The position numbers and the translations under genes were made by a program. Positions 42,612-51,646 of a stretch of DNA of 64,000 nt are shown here, in pieces. Under the pieces are notes generated by a model. It searched no databases and was not told the origin of the DNA. It saw only the letters and a list, made by a program, of their open reading frames with translations. Source of the stretch: Porphyromonadaceae bacterium UBA7176 (lineage in GTDB: Bacteria; Bacteroidota; Bacteroidia; Bacteroidales; Muribaculaceae); NCBI GenBank assembly GCA_002491245.1, contig DKVO01000035.1, forward strand, positions 38,941 to 102,940, in the 5' to 3' direction. How positions within the stretch are numbered: position 1 is the stretch's first letter; each line of letters opens with the position of its first letter.

Positions 42612-43715
42612 ATGGCACTACAATGCGGCATCGTCGGCCTGCCTAATGTCGGCAAATCCACTCTCTTCAACTGTCTTTCGAACGCCAAGGCCCAGTCGGC
42701 CAATTTCCCTTTCTGCACGATAGAACCAAATGTAGGCATTATCACAGTGCCTGACGACCGTCTTACCAAGCTTGTGGAGATGTGCAAGCCAAAGTCTGTC
42801 GTGCCGGCGACGGTTGAAATCGTCGATATAGCCGGACTTGTCAAGGGTGCGTCGAAAGGCGAGGGACTCGGCAACAAATTCCTGGCAAACATCCGCGAGA
42901 CCGATGCGATAATACATGTGCTCCGTTGTTTCGATGATGATAATATAACGCATGTCGACGGATCTGTAAATCCTGTGCGCGACAAAGAAATCATCGACAT
43001 GGAGCTTCAGATTAAAGATCTTGAGACCGTTGAGGCTCGTTTGGCCAAGTCGATAAAGGCGGCACAGACCGGAGCCGACAAGACAGCCAAGGCTCAGGTT
43101 GCTGTGCTCACAAAGATTAAGGAAGCCCTTGAAAAAGGAAAACCGGCAAGATCGGTTGAGTTTGACTCAGAGGAAGAAGAGCGACTGGCGCGTGATCTTT
43201 TCCTGCTCACATCGAAGCCTGTTCTCTATGTCTGCAATGTAGACGACGAAGCTGCTGCCGGTGGTAATAAATATGTAGAGGCTGTTCGCGAGGCAATCAA
43301 GGACGAAGGAGCCGGTTTGCTTGTTGTGGCTGCACGTACGGAGAGCGAAATCGCCGAGCTCGATACCTGGGAGGAGCGTCAGGAGTTCCTTGCCGAGATT
43401 GGATTGCAGGAGTCGGGCGTATCGCGTCTTATCCGTGCCGCATATGCTTTGCTTGACTTGCAGACATACTTTACAGCCGGAGCAGACGAGGTGCGAGCAT
43501 GGACTTTCTGCCGAGGCTCAAAAGCGCCCAAGTGTGCCGGTATCATCCACTCTGATTTTGAGAAAGGCTTTATCCGTGCCGAAGTGATCAAATATGAAGA
43601 TTATGTTACGCTCGGAGGCGAGACGGCTGTCCGCGAAGCCGGCAAAATGGCGGTCGAAGGAAAGGAATATATCGTCAAGGACGGCGATATAATGCACTTC
43701 CGCTTCAACGTGTGA
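42612..43715 (+). CDS. ychF: Redox-regulated ATPase YchF
   Basis: A 367-residue OBG-type P-loop NTPase that prefers ATP. P-loop GLPNVGKST at residues 8-16, switch DIAGLVKGASKGEGLGN, base motif NVDDE in place of NKxD, and a TGS domain ending DGDIMHFRFNV. Full length. It converges on the TsaC-like gene with six bases between the stops. Confidence 0.97.
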   Translation: MALQCGIVGLPNVGKSTLFNCLSNAKAQSANFPFCTIEPNVGIITVPDDRLTKLVEMCKPKSVVPATVEIVDIAGLVKGASKGEGLGNKFLANIRETDAIIHVLRCFDDDNITHVDGSVNPVRDKEIIDMELQIKDLETVEARLAKSIKAAQTGADKTAKAQVAVLTKIKEALEKGKPARSVEFDSEEEERLARDLFLLTSKPVLYVCNVDDEAAAGGNKYVEAVREAIKDEGAGLLVVAARTESEIAELDTWEERQEFLAEIGLQESGVSRLIRAAYALLDLQTYFTAGADEVRAWTFCRGSKAPKCAGIIHSDFEKGFIRAEVIKYEDYVTLGGETAVREAGKMAVEGKEYIVKDGDIMHFRFNV

Positions 43716-43721
43716 TCTGTA

Positions 43722-44333
43722 CTAAAATTCGCCTAATCCTTGGCGTAATATTTCAGGCTCGGCGCTCTGACGTAAGTCAACGATCGTCGAGCCTATGTTA
43801 TGTCCAGGGCCTCCGTCAATGGTAATGTCGAGGTCGGGTGTGCCGTCGTACTTTAATGCGAGAGCTTCGGCGTCGGTAATGATTTCGTCATCATCTGCCG
43901 AAGTAATCGACGAGGTCATCACCGGTCCTCCCAGTTCGCGAACCAAAGCTTGGGCGAAGGCGTTGTCGGGTATACGTATGCCCACGCTCTTGCGGCCCTT
44001 GAACACTTTTGGCAGCTTGAGTGAAGCCGGTAGAATGAAGGTGTAGGGTCCAGGCAGATAACGTTTCAATGTCCGGAAAGCGGTGTTGTCGATGCGTGCA
44101 TACTCAGCTGCGTCAGAAATATCGGCACATACTATCGACAGCAGATTTTTATCAGGTGCTATGCCTTTGATACGGCAAAGACGCTCGATGGCCCGGTTAT
44201 TCAGGCCGTCGCAACCGAAAGCGTATAGCGTGTCGGTGGGGTAGATTATTATCTGACCGTCGCGCAAGGCTTCTGCGGCTTCTTTTACAGCCCTGGAGTC
44301 GGGTGTGGAGCCATAACTTTTGAATATTCTCAT
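43722..44333 (-). CDS. YrdC/Sua5-fold protein, YciO-like
   Basis: A 203-residue protein with the YrdC fold (IIYPTDTLYAFGCDG, RYLPGPYTFILPA, VGIRIPDN). In threonylcarbamoyl-AMP synthases a KxR motif binds substrate; here the position reads CRIKGIAPDKNLLS, so the Arg is replaced. That is closer to YciO, whose role is uncertain, than to TsaC. It may still be the only Sua5-fold protein, which cannot be told from one window. Overlaps the upstream B3/4 gene by four bases. Confidence 0.82.
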   Translation of the reverse strand: MRIFKSYGSTPDSRAVKEAAEALRDGQIIIYPTDTLYAFGCDGLNNRAIERLCRIKGIAPDKNLLSIVCADISDAAEYARIDNTAFRTLKRYLPGPYTFILPASLKLPKVFKGRKSVGIRIPDNAFAQALVRELGGPVMTSSITSADDDEIITDAEALALKYDGTPDLDITIDGGPGHNIGSTIVDLRQSAEPEILRQGLGEF

Positions 44334-45004
44334 GGTGTGATCCTTTTGTATGTAGTCGTTATATCTGAAGCCGAAGCATAGTCGGAGAGCAGACGTCTGG
44401 CCAGTGCTTCTGTTTCTTCTTTACTGCACTCGCTGTTGCCATATATGTTGATTGTCATGGTTATATGACGGGTGCCGGGCGACAGTTTGGTGCGTTCGTT
44501 ATCTGATGTCGGTGTTCCGACTCCACCAATAGCGTCGCGATATACCGGCATTCCGGCTATATTGAGTTCGCCACGTCCGATGGCCTCGTATGGTTCACCC
44601 TCCTTGCCGATGCCGAGGGTCAGCGTTGTACCGGCAAACCTGTCGGTATCGAAACCGCCGATGGAGTGGCCTGTAACAAGCGACAATAGATTAATAAGGT
44701 CAATCACAGCCAATGAGCGGTATAGCTCCATCCCTTTTACGGCCCGGCGGCACAGGGCTTCGGCACTTGGCCGGTAACGGTTGGGTTCTTTGCCACAGGC
44801 TTTGTAAGCTATACGTGTAGCGTCGATTGCCGGGCGGTGACGTATGTCTTCGAGAGCATAGCGAGCTTTTATATCCGCGCATGCATTTTCTATTTCATTC
44901 CACAGGGCATCGGGTGTAGGGCTGTTGGTCACACTGGCCTCTATCAAGAGTACCTCAAAACCCGGCACGGCGTTGCTGATATCTTTATCGAACAATATAT
45001 TCAT
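44330..45004 (-). CDS. B3/4 domain protein
   Basis: A 224-residue protein made of the B3/B4 domain of phenylalanyl-tRNA synthetase beta (PF03483). Motifs: IDATRIAYKACGKEPNRYRPS, LINLLSLVTGHSIGG and the C-terminal VYRDAIGGVGTPTSD. Stand-alone copies may edit or bind tRNA or amino acids, unproven. First gene of a two-gene unit with the YciO-like gene, an RNA-related pairing. Confidence 0.85.
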   Translation of the reverse strand: MNILFDKDISNAVPGFEVLLIEASVTNSPTPDALWNEIENACADIKARYALEDIRHRPAIDATRIAYKACGKEPNRYRPSAEALCRRAVKGMELYRSLAVIDLINLLSLVTGHSIGGFDTDRFAGTTLTLGIGKEGEPYEAIGRGELNIAGMPVYRDAIGGVGTPTSDNERTKLSPGTRHITMTINIYGNSECSKEETEALARRLLSDYASASDITTTYKRITP

Positions 45005-45049
45005 ATTAAGTTTTGGGCGTTATAGTCATTTGGCAGCTATTGTTGGTTG

Positions 45050-45057
45050 CAAAGATA
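45050..45057 (-). promoter_or_regulatory. Promoter -7 box of the B3/4 gene
   Basis: Minus-strand TATCTTTG, 45 bases before the ATG at 45004; back to back with the rpmE promoter. Confidence 0.5.
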
Positions 45058-45087
45058 CGCAAAAATATAAAAGGCAGTTAAATAAAA

Positions 45088-45119
45088 TTTGGCCGTGCGG
45101 TAAAAAATGCTTAACTTTG
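45088..45119 (+). promoter_or_regulatory. Promoter of rpmE2
   Basis: TTTG at 45088-45091, 20 bases, TAACTTTG at 45112-45119. The leader to the ATG is about 70 nt. Confidence 0.7.
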
Positions 45120-45195
45120 CAGGCCATTACGAAGAAGCGCCTTACCAGCGCCGATTTTAAGACACTTGATTAATACGTATTAAAGAGTTTATAAA

Positions 45196-45447
45196 ATGAA
45201 AAAAGACATTCATCCCGCCAACTATCGCGAAGTTGTGTTCAAGGATATGTCGAACGAAGAAATCTTCATCACCCGTTCGACTGTAGCTACCCGTGAGACC
45301 ATCGAGGTTGACGGCGTTACCTATCCTTTGGTGAAACTTGAAATCACCAGCGCGTCGCACCCCTTCTTCACCGGCAAGCAGAAACTCGTCGATGCTGCAG
45401 GTCGTGTCGACAAGTTCATGAGCCGTTATTCGGTACGCAAAAAATAA
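45196..45447 (+). CDS. rpmE2: 50S ribosomal protein L31 type B
   Basis: An 83-residue ribosomal protein. MKKDIHPANYREVVF and SASHPFFTGKQKLVDAAGRVDKF are the type B signature. It lacks the zinc-binding cysteines of type A, as expected for the zinc-free form. Monocistronic between a strong promoter and a strong terminator. Confidence 0.97.
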   Translation: MKKDIHPANYREVVFKDMSNEEIFITRSTVATRETIEVDGVTYPLVKLEITSASHPFFTGKQKLVDAAGRVDKFMSRYSVRKK

Positions 45448-45497
45448 TCCGTAAAAGGAGTTTAGCCGCGCCCCCTGCGCAAGGGCGCCAGGCAATG

Positions 45498-45525
45498 AGG
45501 CTGTGTCATCGACACAGCCTTAATT
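45498..45525 (+). terminator. Intrinsic terminator of rpmE2
   Basis: Perfect 10-bp stem AGGCTGTGTC/GACACAGCCT with a 3-base loop, then taattttt. Confidence 0.88.
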
Positions 45526-45632
45526 TTTACCATAAAATTAAATTACGAGTCTTGGCAAAATGCTGCTGTGTAATGTTTGTAAACTTCATAAGGTGCAAAA
45601 ATAAGGATTGTTCTGAAATTTTTGCCAGGAAC

Positions 45633-45664
45633 GTTGTGGATGTTGGTGGATTTGTGTAAATTTG
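45633..45664 (+). promoter_or_regulatory. Promoter of the secreted protein at 45700
   Basis: GTTG at 45633-45636, 20 bases, TAAATTTG at 45657-45664. It places the transcript start inside the upstream in-frame extension and so supports the ATG at 45700. Confidence 0.6.
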
Positions 45665-45699
45665 CAAGTGCATTTATTATTAATTATCACTATGTGCTT

Positions 45700-47019
45700 A
45701 TGAAAAAATTTTTACTATCCTTACTTATGTTTATGGTGGCTGTTGTAGTTGCTATGGCAGTAACACCGCATCGTCATCAACTCTTGTTGCAGGAACGTGC
45801 AGTCAAGGTCGCCGACAAGACATCTAAAGTGAAGGTAATTAGGAAGAGTACAGCAACTCAGACAGAGCAGTCATTCGAAAATATTCGTTTCACATATGCT
45901 TCGGTAAGCTATATGGGAAAGTATGAGACCGAAGATTTGTTTGGAGATCCGGTAGAACTTGGTTCGTATTATCTGACATTATCTACTTCAAAGCCTGATT
46001 ATCTGGGCTATCTTGCAGATGAAGGTGTGCAGGTCGATATAATCATCTACACTCCGTTGCCCGAGTCTGATGAAATGGCAGTGCCTGAGGGTACTTATCT
46101 GCCGGCTCCTTTGTTTGAGGAGTGCGAGGGAACTTTCGACACCCTCTTCCCCGAGATGGCTGTGAAGACCAAAACAGAAGGAAGCGATGAACTCACATCT
46201 AAGCAATTCACATTCCTTGAGGAAGGATCGATAGAAATAGCTGCGTCGGGGACGGATGGAGAATATTGTGTAACTCTTCATGATATGGTGGCTTGCAACA
46301 ATGATAATGAAGAAGAAGAGGTGGCTGTGACGGGTTCGTACTCAGGCCGTGTGTTGTTGTATAATGACGACCCGACACGTTGCGACATTCTTCCGACTGG
46401 AAATTATGAGATGTCAATTCCAAATATGCGCTCAAGTGCAGTTACAGATGACAATAGGATTAAAATCGAATTCTATGGTACGCCGGTGAAGAGTCATTCA
46501 GAACGACCGGGCTATACGGAATATCCTTGCGGAGCAGGAGACTTCTTCTCGACGATATTGTCGCTGTCTGCATCGCCTTACACCGACCCTGATTCGTTTG
46601 CTTCGACTTATACCTGTGGGTCTTCTCCGTACACATATGCCGGTGGATTGTGGAACTACATGGCCGTGAGCGGATTGGGTGTTCCATATGGCACATATCT
46701 GGCTGTATACGACGATGATGTCCGACCTGCATATGCATTTGCTACCCAAGGTACTATAACCGTAGAGAAAACAGAAACGAAGGGTGTGTACAATTTCATT
46801 ATAGATGTAGCCGCTGAAGACGGAACTAAAATGACAGGCTCGTGGCGAGGAAAACTTGATGGCACTCCAATGCCCGGGGAAAATGGAATAGAGGACGTGG
46901 TAGCAGATCAGGAGTTACCTGCCGAGTATTTCAATCTTCAGGGTGTGAGGATAGCGCAACCGACCTCAGGCATATATATAATGCGTAAAGGTAATGCCGT
47001 TACAAAAATTGTAAAATAA
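45700..47019 (+). CDS. Secreted protein with C-terminal sorting-like domain
   Basis: A 439-residue protein. Signal peptide MKKFLLSLLMFMVAVVVAMA. The body has repeated beta-rich units (SYYLTLSTSKPDYLGYLAD, EYCVTLHDMVACNNDN, KGVYNFIIDVAAEDG) with two Gly/Asp-rich loops. The tail EYFNLQGVRIAQPTSGIYIMRKGN has the same form as that of the protein at 5658, which suggests export by the same route. Unknown function; monocistronic. A start further upstream at 45622 is in frame but lies before the promoter. Confidence 0.6.
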   Translation: MKKFLLSLLMFMVAVVVAMAVTPHRHQLLLQERAVKVADKTSKVKVIRKSTATQTEQSFENIRFTYASVSYMGKYETEDLFGDPVELGSYYLTLSTSKPDYLGYLADEGVQVDIIIYTPLPESDEMAVPEGTYLPAPLFEECEGTFDTLFPEMAVKTKTEGSDELTSKQFTFLEEGSIEIAASGTDGEYCVTLHDMVACNNDNEEEEVAVTGSYSGRVLLYNDDPTRCDILPTGNYEMSIPNMRSSAVTDDNRIKIEFYGTPVKSHSERPGYTEYPCGAGDFFSTILSLSASPYTDPDSFASTYTCGSSPYTYAGGLWNYMAVSGLGVPYGTYLAVYDDDVRPAYAFATQGTITVEKTETKGVYNFIIDVAAEDGTKMTGSWRGKLDGTPMPGENGIEDVVADQELPAEYFNLQGVRIAQPTSGIYIMRKGNAVTKIVK

Positions 47020-47031
47020 AACGATAAAGAC

Positions 47032-47080
47032 AGGCTTCGGGTTTGAACCGCAAAAGGATTGGTTGCCCGGAGCCTTTCTG
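47032..47080 (+). terminator. Terminator after the secreted protein
   Basis: AGGCT-CGGG...AACC paired with GGTT...CCCG-AGCCT, followed by ttctgttt. Confidence 0.65.
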
Positions 47081-47114
47081 TTTCCGAAAGTTTACAAAAT
47101 TTGACATCCGGAAT

Positions 47115-47145
47115 GTTGCAGTTTGATAAATTATCATTAACTTTG
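47115..47145 (+). promoter_or_regulatory. Promoter of the galK operon
   Basis: GTTG at 47115-47118, 19 bases, TAACTTTG at 47138-47145; leader of about 42 nt. Confidence 0.6.
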
Positions 47146-47193
47146 GGCTTTGAAAGTAATGATAAAACACAAACTTAAACCACCATATCAACC

Positions 47194-48336
47194 ATGGAAC
47201 TGAAAGAAAAAATTACCGGTACATTCGAGAGCCGTTTCGGCGGTCACGGTACCATCTATGCCTCGGCAGGTCGTATCAACCTTATCGGCGAACACACCGA
47301 CTATAATGGCGGCTTTGTATTTCCCGGAGCGATAGACAAGGTCATAATGGCCGAAATCCGCGCGAACGGCACTGATAAAGTACGTGTATATTCAATAGAT
47401 ATCGACGATTATGCAGAGTTCGGCCTCAACGAGGACGACGCTCCCAAAGCTTCGTGGGCCCGTTATATATTCGGTGTATGCCGCGAGATCCTCAAGCGAG
47501 GTGGCAAGGTCGAAGGTTTCGATGCCGTATTTGCCGGTAATGTACCTCTCGGCGCAGGTCTGAGCTCCTCGGCCGCCCTGGAGTCGTGCTTCGCTTTCGC
47601 TCTCAACGATATGTTCAACGGCAATGCCATCGATAAGTTCGAGCTTGCACGTATCGGCCAGTCGACCGAGCACAACTACTGCGGCGTGAACTGCGGTATC
47701 ATGGACCAGTTTGCCAGTGTGTTCGGTAAAAAGAACCATCTGATGCGTCTCGACTGCCGTTCGATGGAATTTGAGTATTTCCCCTTCGAAGCCGAAGGTT
47801 ATACTCTCGTCCTGCTTGACTCTGTGGTTAAACACGAATTGGCTGACTCTCCCTATAACAAGCGCCGTGCATCGTGCGAGCGCGTGGCCAAACGACTCAA
47901 TATCGAAACTCTGCGCGATGCCGACAAAGCAATGCTCGAAAGCGTCAAGAGCGATATCACAGCAGAAGATTATTTCCGTGCCAAATTCGTCATCGAAGAG
48001 AAAGAGCGCGTGCTCACCGTTTGTGATGCCCTTGTCAAAGGCGACTTCGACACCGTAGGCCGTTGTATGTACGAGACCCACGATGGATTGTCGAAAGACT
48101 ATGAGGTGTCGTGTGAAGAGCTCGATTATCTCAACGACATAGCTCGCGAGTGTGGTGTCACCGGTTCGCGTATCATGGGTGGCGGCTTCGGAGGCTGTAC
48201 CATCAACCTGGTGAAGAACGAGCTTCTGCCCGGTTTCATCGCCACTGCAAAGGAGAAGTTCAATGCCAAATACGGCCATGAGCCCAAAGTGTACGAGGTC
48301 ATCATCAGTGATGGCGCACGTAAAGTAGAAGAATAA
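47194..48336 (+). CDS. galK: Galactokinase
   Basis: A 380-residue GHMP kinase that phosphorylates galactose. Signature GRINLIGEHTDYNGG near the start, the ATP loop PLGAGLSSSAALES and the C-terminal MGGGFGGCTINLV. Start of the Leloir cluster galK-galE-galM-nucleotidyltransferase. A hairpin terminator or attenuator lies between it and galE. Confidence 0.97.
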   Translation: MELKEKITGTFESRFGGHGTIYASAGRINLIGEHTDYNGGFVFPGAIDKVIMAEIRANGTDKVRVYSIDIDDYAEFGLNEDDAPKASWARYIFGVCREILKRGGKVEGFDAVFAGNVPLGAGLSSSAALESCFAFALNDMFNGNAIDKFELARIGQSTEHNYCGVNCGIMDQFASVFGKKNHLMRLDCRSMEFEYFPFEAEGYTLVLLDSVVKHELADSPYNKRRASCERVAKRLNIETLRDADKAMLESVKSDITAEDYFRAKFVIEEKERVLTVCDALVKGDFDTVGRCMYETHDGLSKDYEVSCEELDYLNDIARECGVTGSRIMGGGFGGCTINLVKNELLPGFIATAKEKFNAKYGHEPKVYEVIISDGARKVEE

Positions 48337-48353
48337 TTCACAAGCAAAATAAT

Positions 48354-48400
48354 AAGGGTTAAAAGTTTAATGGCAAAGCCATAGACTTTAACCCTTTTTT
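48354..48400 (+). terminator. Terminator or attenuator between galK and galE
   Basis: AAGGGTTAAA-AGT-AATGGC paired with GCCAT-ACTTTAACCCTT and followed by six T. galE begins 20 bases later with no promoter of its own in view, so read-through is likely needed. Confidence 0.75.
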
Positions 48401-48419
48401 GACAAAGAAACCATAGATA

Positions 48420-49454
48420 ATGAGCAAGAAGAAAGATACCGTACTCGTATCAGGTGGTGCCGGATATATAGGCACGCACACGACGGTTGCCCTCGTCGAA
48501 GCCGGTTACGACGTGGTGATGATTGACAATTTCTCGAATTCCGAACCTTCGGCAGTTGAGGGTGTGGAGAAAATTCTCGGACGCAAGATGACGTTTGAGA
48601 AATGCGATACATGCGACATCGATGCCCTGCGCGGAGTTTTCGGACGCCATGAGTTCAGTACGGTTATCCACTTCGCGGCTTATAAAGCTGTCGGTGAGTC
48701 GATGGCTGAGCCTTTGAAGTACTATCAGAACAATCTGGTGTCGTATATGAATATCCTTCAGCTCATGAAGGAATTCGGTCGCCCTAACATCCTTTTCTCT
48801 TCGTCGGCCACAGTCTACGGCGATGCCGAGACCTTGCCTGTGACCGAGGCTACGCCGCGCCAGCCGGCTACGTCGCCCTATGGCAACACCAAGCAGATTG
48901 CCGAGGATATACTCCGCGACTGTTGCGCCGCTTATGATGGAATGTATGGTATTGCCTTGCGCTATTTCAATCCTGTAGGCGCCCATCCGTCGGCCCTTAT
49001 CGGCGAATTGCCGCGCGGTGTACCCAACAATCTGCTGCCTTTCGTGACTCAGACGGCCGCCGGGCTGCGCGAGTGCTTGTCGGTGTTTGGTAACGACTAC
49101 GATACGCCCGACGGAACATGTCTGCGCGACTATATCGATGTCGTTGACCTTGCCAAGGCCCATGTTGCTGCTGTCGACCGAATGACCGCTGGTAAAATGG
49201 ATGCCAAATACGAAATATTCAATATCGGTACAGGTAAACCGGTGTCGGTGCTCGAACTTCTCACTCGTTTCGAGAAAGCCAACGACCTCAAGTTGCCTTA
49301 CAAGATAGTGGGCCGCCGTCCGGGCGATGTGCCTGCCGTGTGGGCCGACACAGCTCTTGCCAACGAAGTGCTCGGTTGGAAAGCCGAACGCGATCTCGAC
49401 GATACCCTGCGTGCCGCTTGGGCGTGGGAAAAACATTTGCGTAATATAAAATGA
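48420..49454 (+). CDS. galE: UDP-glucose 4-epimerase
   Basis: A 344-residue short-chain dehydrogenase-type enzyme, with NAD motif SGGAGYIGTH near the N-terminus and the catalytic YxxxK as SPYGNTKQIAEDIL. It interconverts UDP-galactose and UDP-glucose. Overlaps galM by four bases. Confidence 0.96.
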   Translation: MSKKKDTVLVSGGAGYIGTHTTVALVEAGYDVVMIDNFSNSEPSAVEGVEKILGRKMTFEKCDTCDIDALRGVFGRHEFSTVIHFAAYKAVGESMAEPLKYYQNNLVSYMNILQLMKEFGRPNILFSSSATVYGDAETLPVTEATPRQPATSPYGNTKQIAEDILRDCCAAYDGMYGIALRYFNPVGAHPSALIGELPRGVPNNLLPFVTQTAAGLRECLSVFGNDYDTPDGTCLRDYIDVVDLAKAHVAAVDRMTAGKMDAKYEIFNIGTGKPVSVLELLTRFEKANDLKLPYKIVGRRPGDVPAVWADTALANEVLGWKAERDLDDTLRAAWAWEKHLRNIK

Positions 49455-50494
49455 AACCTGCTGAAATTAAATACGCCGACAGCGACAAAGGGCGTATAGC
49501 CATAGTTACCCTTGTCAACGACAAAGGGGCGAAAGTAGTGCTGAGCGCCTTGGGTGCAGGCATTGTGGAAGTCTGGGTGCCTGATAAGAATGGCGAACTG
49601 GCCGACGTTGTCCTCGGTTATGCCAATCCTCTCGATTATTTTGCCGATGGCCCTTGTGCCGGCAAAGTGCCCGGCCGGTATGCAAACCGTATAGCCAAAG
49701 GACACTTCACCCTCGATGGAGTAGAGTACTCCTTGCCGATCAATAACGGTCCTAACAGTCTCCACGGTGGTCCGGAAGGCTTCCAGAACCAAGTGTGGAC
49801 ACTCGTTGAGAATACCGACTCGACGGCGGTGTTTGAATATGTGTCGGCTGATGGTGAGATGGGCTATCCCGGCAAGCTCACCGTGACCGCTACCTATGAG
49901 TGGTCCGAGAGTAACGAACTGCGTCTCAAACTCGAGGCCGTGACCGACAAGCCTACTGTTGTCAATCTTACCAACCATGCATATTGGAACCTCTCGGGCC
50001 ACAATGCCGGTAGTATCTTTGATCATAAACTCCAGCTCAAGGCGACCACATACCTGCCGACAGATTCCACTCTTGTGCCCGAAGGCGTTGCAGTGGCGGT
50101 AGAAGGCACACCTATGGACTTTACCTCGCCCAAAGCAATCGGACGCGATATCAAAGTTTCTTTCCCTGCTCTCGAATTTGGCAAAGGTTACGACAACTGC
50201 TGGGTGATAGACGAATATCAACCCGGACGCAAACAGATTGTCGCCGTTCTTTCCGATCCTAAGTCAGGACGCGTCCTCGAGGTAAGCACCGATCAACCCG
50301 GTGTGCAGGTATATACCGGCAACTGGCTTGCCGGCAGCCCTGCAAATAAAGCCGGACGCAGCTATGACGACTACGACGGCGTAGCTATAGAATGTCAGAA
50401 TTTCCCCGACGCTCCGAATGTCGAGGCTTTCCCGTCGGCGGTGTTACGTCCGGGAGAGAAATATAAACGCCACATCAATTTCCAGTTCAAATGA
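49451..50494 (+). CDS. galM: Aldose 1-epimerase (galactose mutarotase)
   Basis: A 347-residue mutarotase. Markers: GRYANRIAKGHFTLDG, NNGPNSLHGGPEGFQ (active-site His), VNLTNHAYWNLSG (second His) and AIECQNFPDAPN with the catalytic Glu. There is no signal peptide, so it acts in the cytoplasm. Overlaps the next gene by four bases. Confidence 0.95.
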   Translation: MKPAEIKYADSDKGRIAIVTLVNDKGAKVVLSALGAGIVEVWVPDKNGELADVVLGYANPLDYFADGPCAGKVPGRYANRIAKGHFTLDGVEYSLPINNGPNSLHGGPEGFQNQVWTLVENTDSTAVFEYVSADGEMGYPGKLTVTATYEWSESNELRLKLEAVTDKPTVVNLTNHAYWNLSGHNAGSIFDHKLQLKATTYLPTDSTLVPEGVAVAVEGTPMDFTSPKAIGRDIKVSFPALEFGKGYDNCWVIDEYQPGRKQIVAVLSDPKSGRVLEVSTDQPGVQVYTGNWLAGSPANKAGRSYDDYDGVAIECQNFPDAPNVEAFPSAVLRPGEKYKRHINFQFK

Positions 50495-51399
50495 AACCTA
50501 CCTTGTTTATCCTCGCTGCCGGTATGGGTAGCCGTTACGGCGGCCTCAAGCAGCTCGACGGTCTTGGCCCCAATGGCGAGACTATAATGGACTATTCCGT
50601 TTTCGACGCCCTTCGTGCCGGCTTCGGTAAAATCGTATTTGTGATCCGCAAGGATTTTGAAGCCGATTTCCGCGAGAAAGTGCTCTCAAAATATGAGGGT
50701 CAGGTACCTGTAGAGGTCGTTTTCCAGGCTATTGATAAGCTTCCCGAAGGCTTCACATGTCCGGCCGACCGCACCAAGCCCTGGGGTCCTGCCCATGCTG
50801 TTCTTATGGCCGACGGAACGATAAATGAACCATTCGCTGTCATCAATTCCGATGACTTCTACGGTCGCGACAGCTTCGCCGTTCTTGCAAAAGAACTCAT
50901 GCGCGAACGCACCGGCAATGGCGACTACTGCATGGTGGGCTTCCGCATATCCAACACCATGTCGGAGAACGGTGGTGTGAACCGTGGTGTATGCCAGACC
51001 GAAAACGGACTCCTCACATCTGTCGAGGAGTGCAAGGATATCTGCTACGATGTCAACCACAATATCGTATATAAAGACGAAAACGGCGTGGAGCATACGC
51101 TGGAACCCAATGTGCCCGTGTCGATGAATATGTGGGGCTTTACTCCCGATTATTTTGCTTTGGCAAAGCGCGAGTTCGTCAAGTTTCTTACAGCCAAGAT
51201 CGACGTGCCCAAATCCGAACAGGTTATCCCCGATGTTGCTGATGCCCTTATCAAATCTGGCGAAGCTACCATAAAGGTACTCGATACCGACAGCCGTTGG
51301 TTTGGTGTGACTTACGCTCAGGATCGTCCTGCAGTTGTCGAGAAATTTGCCGAGCTCCATAAGGCAGGCGAATATCCCTCACCTTTGTTCGAGAAGTAA
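50491..51399 (+). CDS. Sugar nucleotidyltransferase family protein
   Basis: A 302-residue protein with the sugar-1-phosphate nucleotidyltransferase fold: LFILAAGMGSRYGGLKQLDGLG at the NTP site and AVINSDDFYGRDSF at the metal site. It is fused into the gal cluster by a four-base overlap. No galT is in the window, so an attractive role is Gal-1-P + UTP to UDP-galactose, which is inference. Other nucleotides or sugars are possible. Confidence 0.85.
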   Translation: MKPTLFILAAGMGSRYGGLKQLDGLGPNGETIMDYSVFDALRAGFGKIVFVIRKDFEADFREKVLSKYEGQVPVEVVFQAIDKLPEGFTCPADRTKPWGPAHAVLMADGTINEPFAVINSDDFYGRDSFAVLAKELMRERTGNGDYCMVGFRISNTMSENGGVNRGVCQTENGLLTSVEECKDICYDVNHNIVYKDENGVEHTLEPNVPVSMNMWGFTPDYFALAKREFVKFLTAKIDVPKSEQVIPDVADALIKSGEATIKVLDTDSRWFGVTYAQDRPAVVEKFAELHKAGEYPSPLFEK

Positions 51400-51424
51400 G
51401 CAAAACGCTATTAAGTAATTTTAA

Positions 51425-51462
51425 CTGCGGCGATTAGAAGCGAAAGTCTTCGGTCGCCGCAG
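51425..51462 (+). terminator. Hairpin after the gal cluster
   Basis: CTGCGGCGA paired with TCGCCGCAG over a 20-base loop with an inner stem; the following tctgtatttt is a weak T tract. Confidence 0.6.
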
Positions 51463-51573
51463 TCTGTATTTTGTGTCGAAAAAGTCAGGTGGTGCAAAAT
51501 GTTGATATATAGCTGTTTGAAGAAGGAGTTTTAGATTGTGATAAAAATCTTTACAAAATTTATCATTCAAAAA

Positions 51574-51605
51574 CTTGGCGAAGTGGCTAAAAATCACTAT
51601 TTTTG
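51574..51605 (+). promoter_or_regulatory. Promoter of ndk
   Basis: CTTG at 51574-51577, 20 bases, TATTTTTG at 51598-51605. Confidence 0.55.
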
Positions 51606-51646
51606 AGGGAAATCTATAACCGTTTAACAAGCCTTAACAGCTCGTC

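Noticed and set aside
47392..50221. Long minus-strand open frames opposite galK, galE and galM
   Set aside because: Shadows created by codon bias of three well-identified genes; no promoter or domain.
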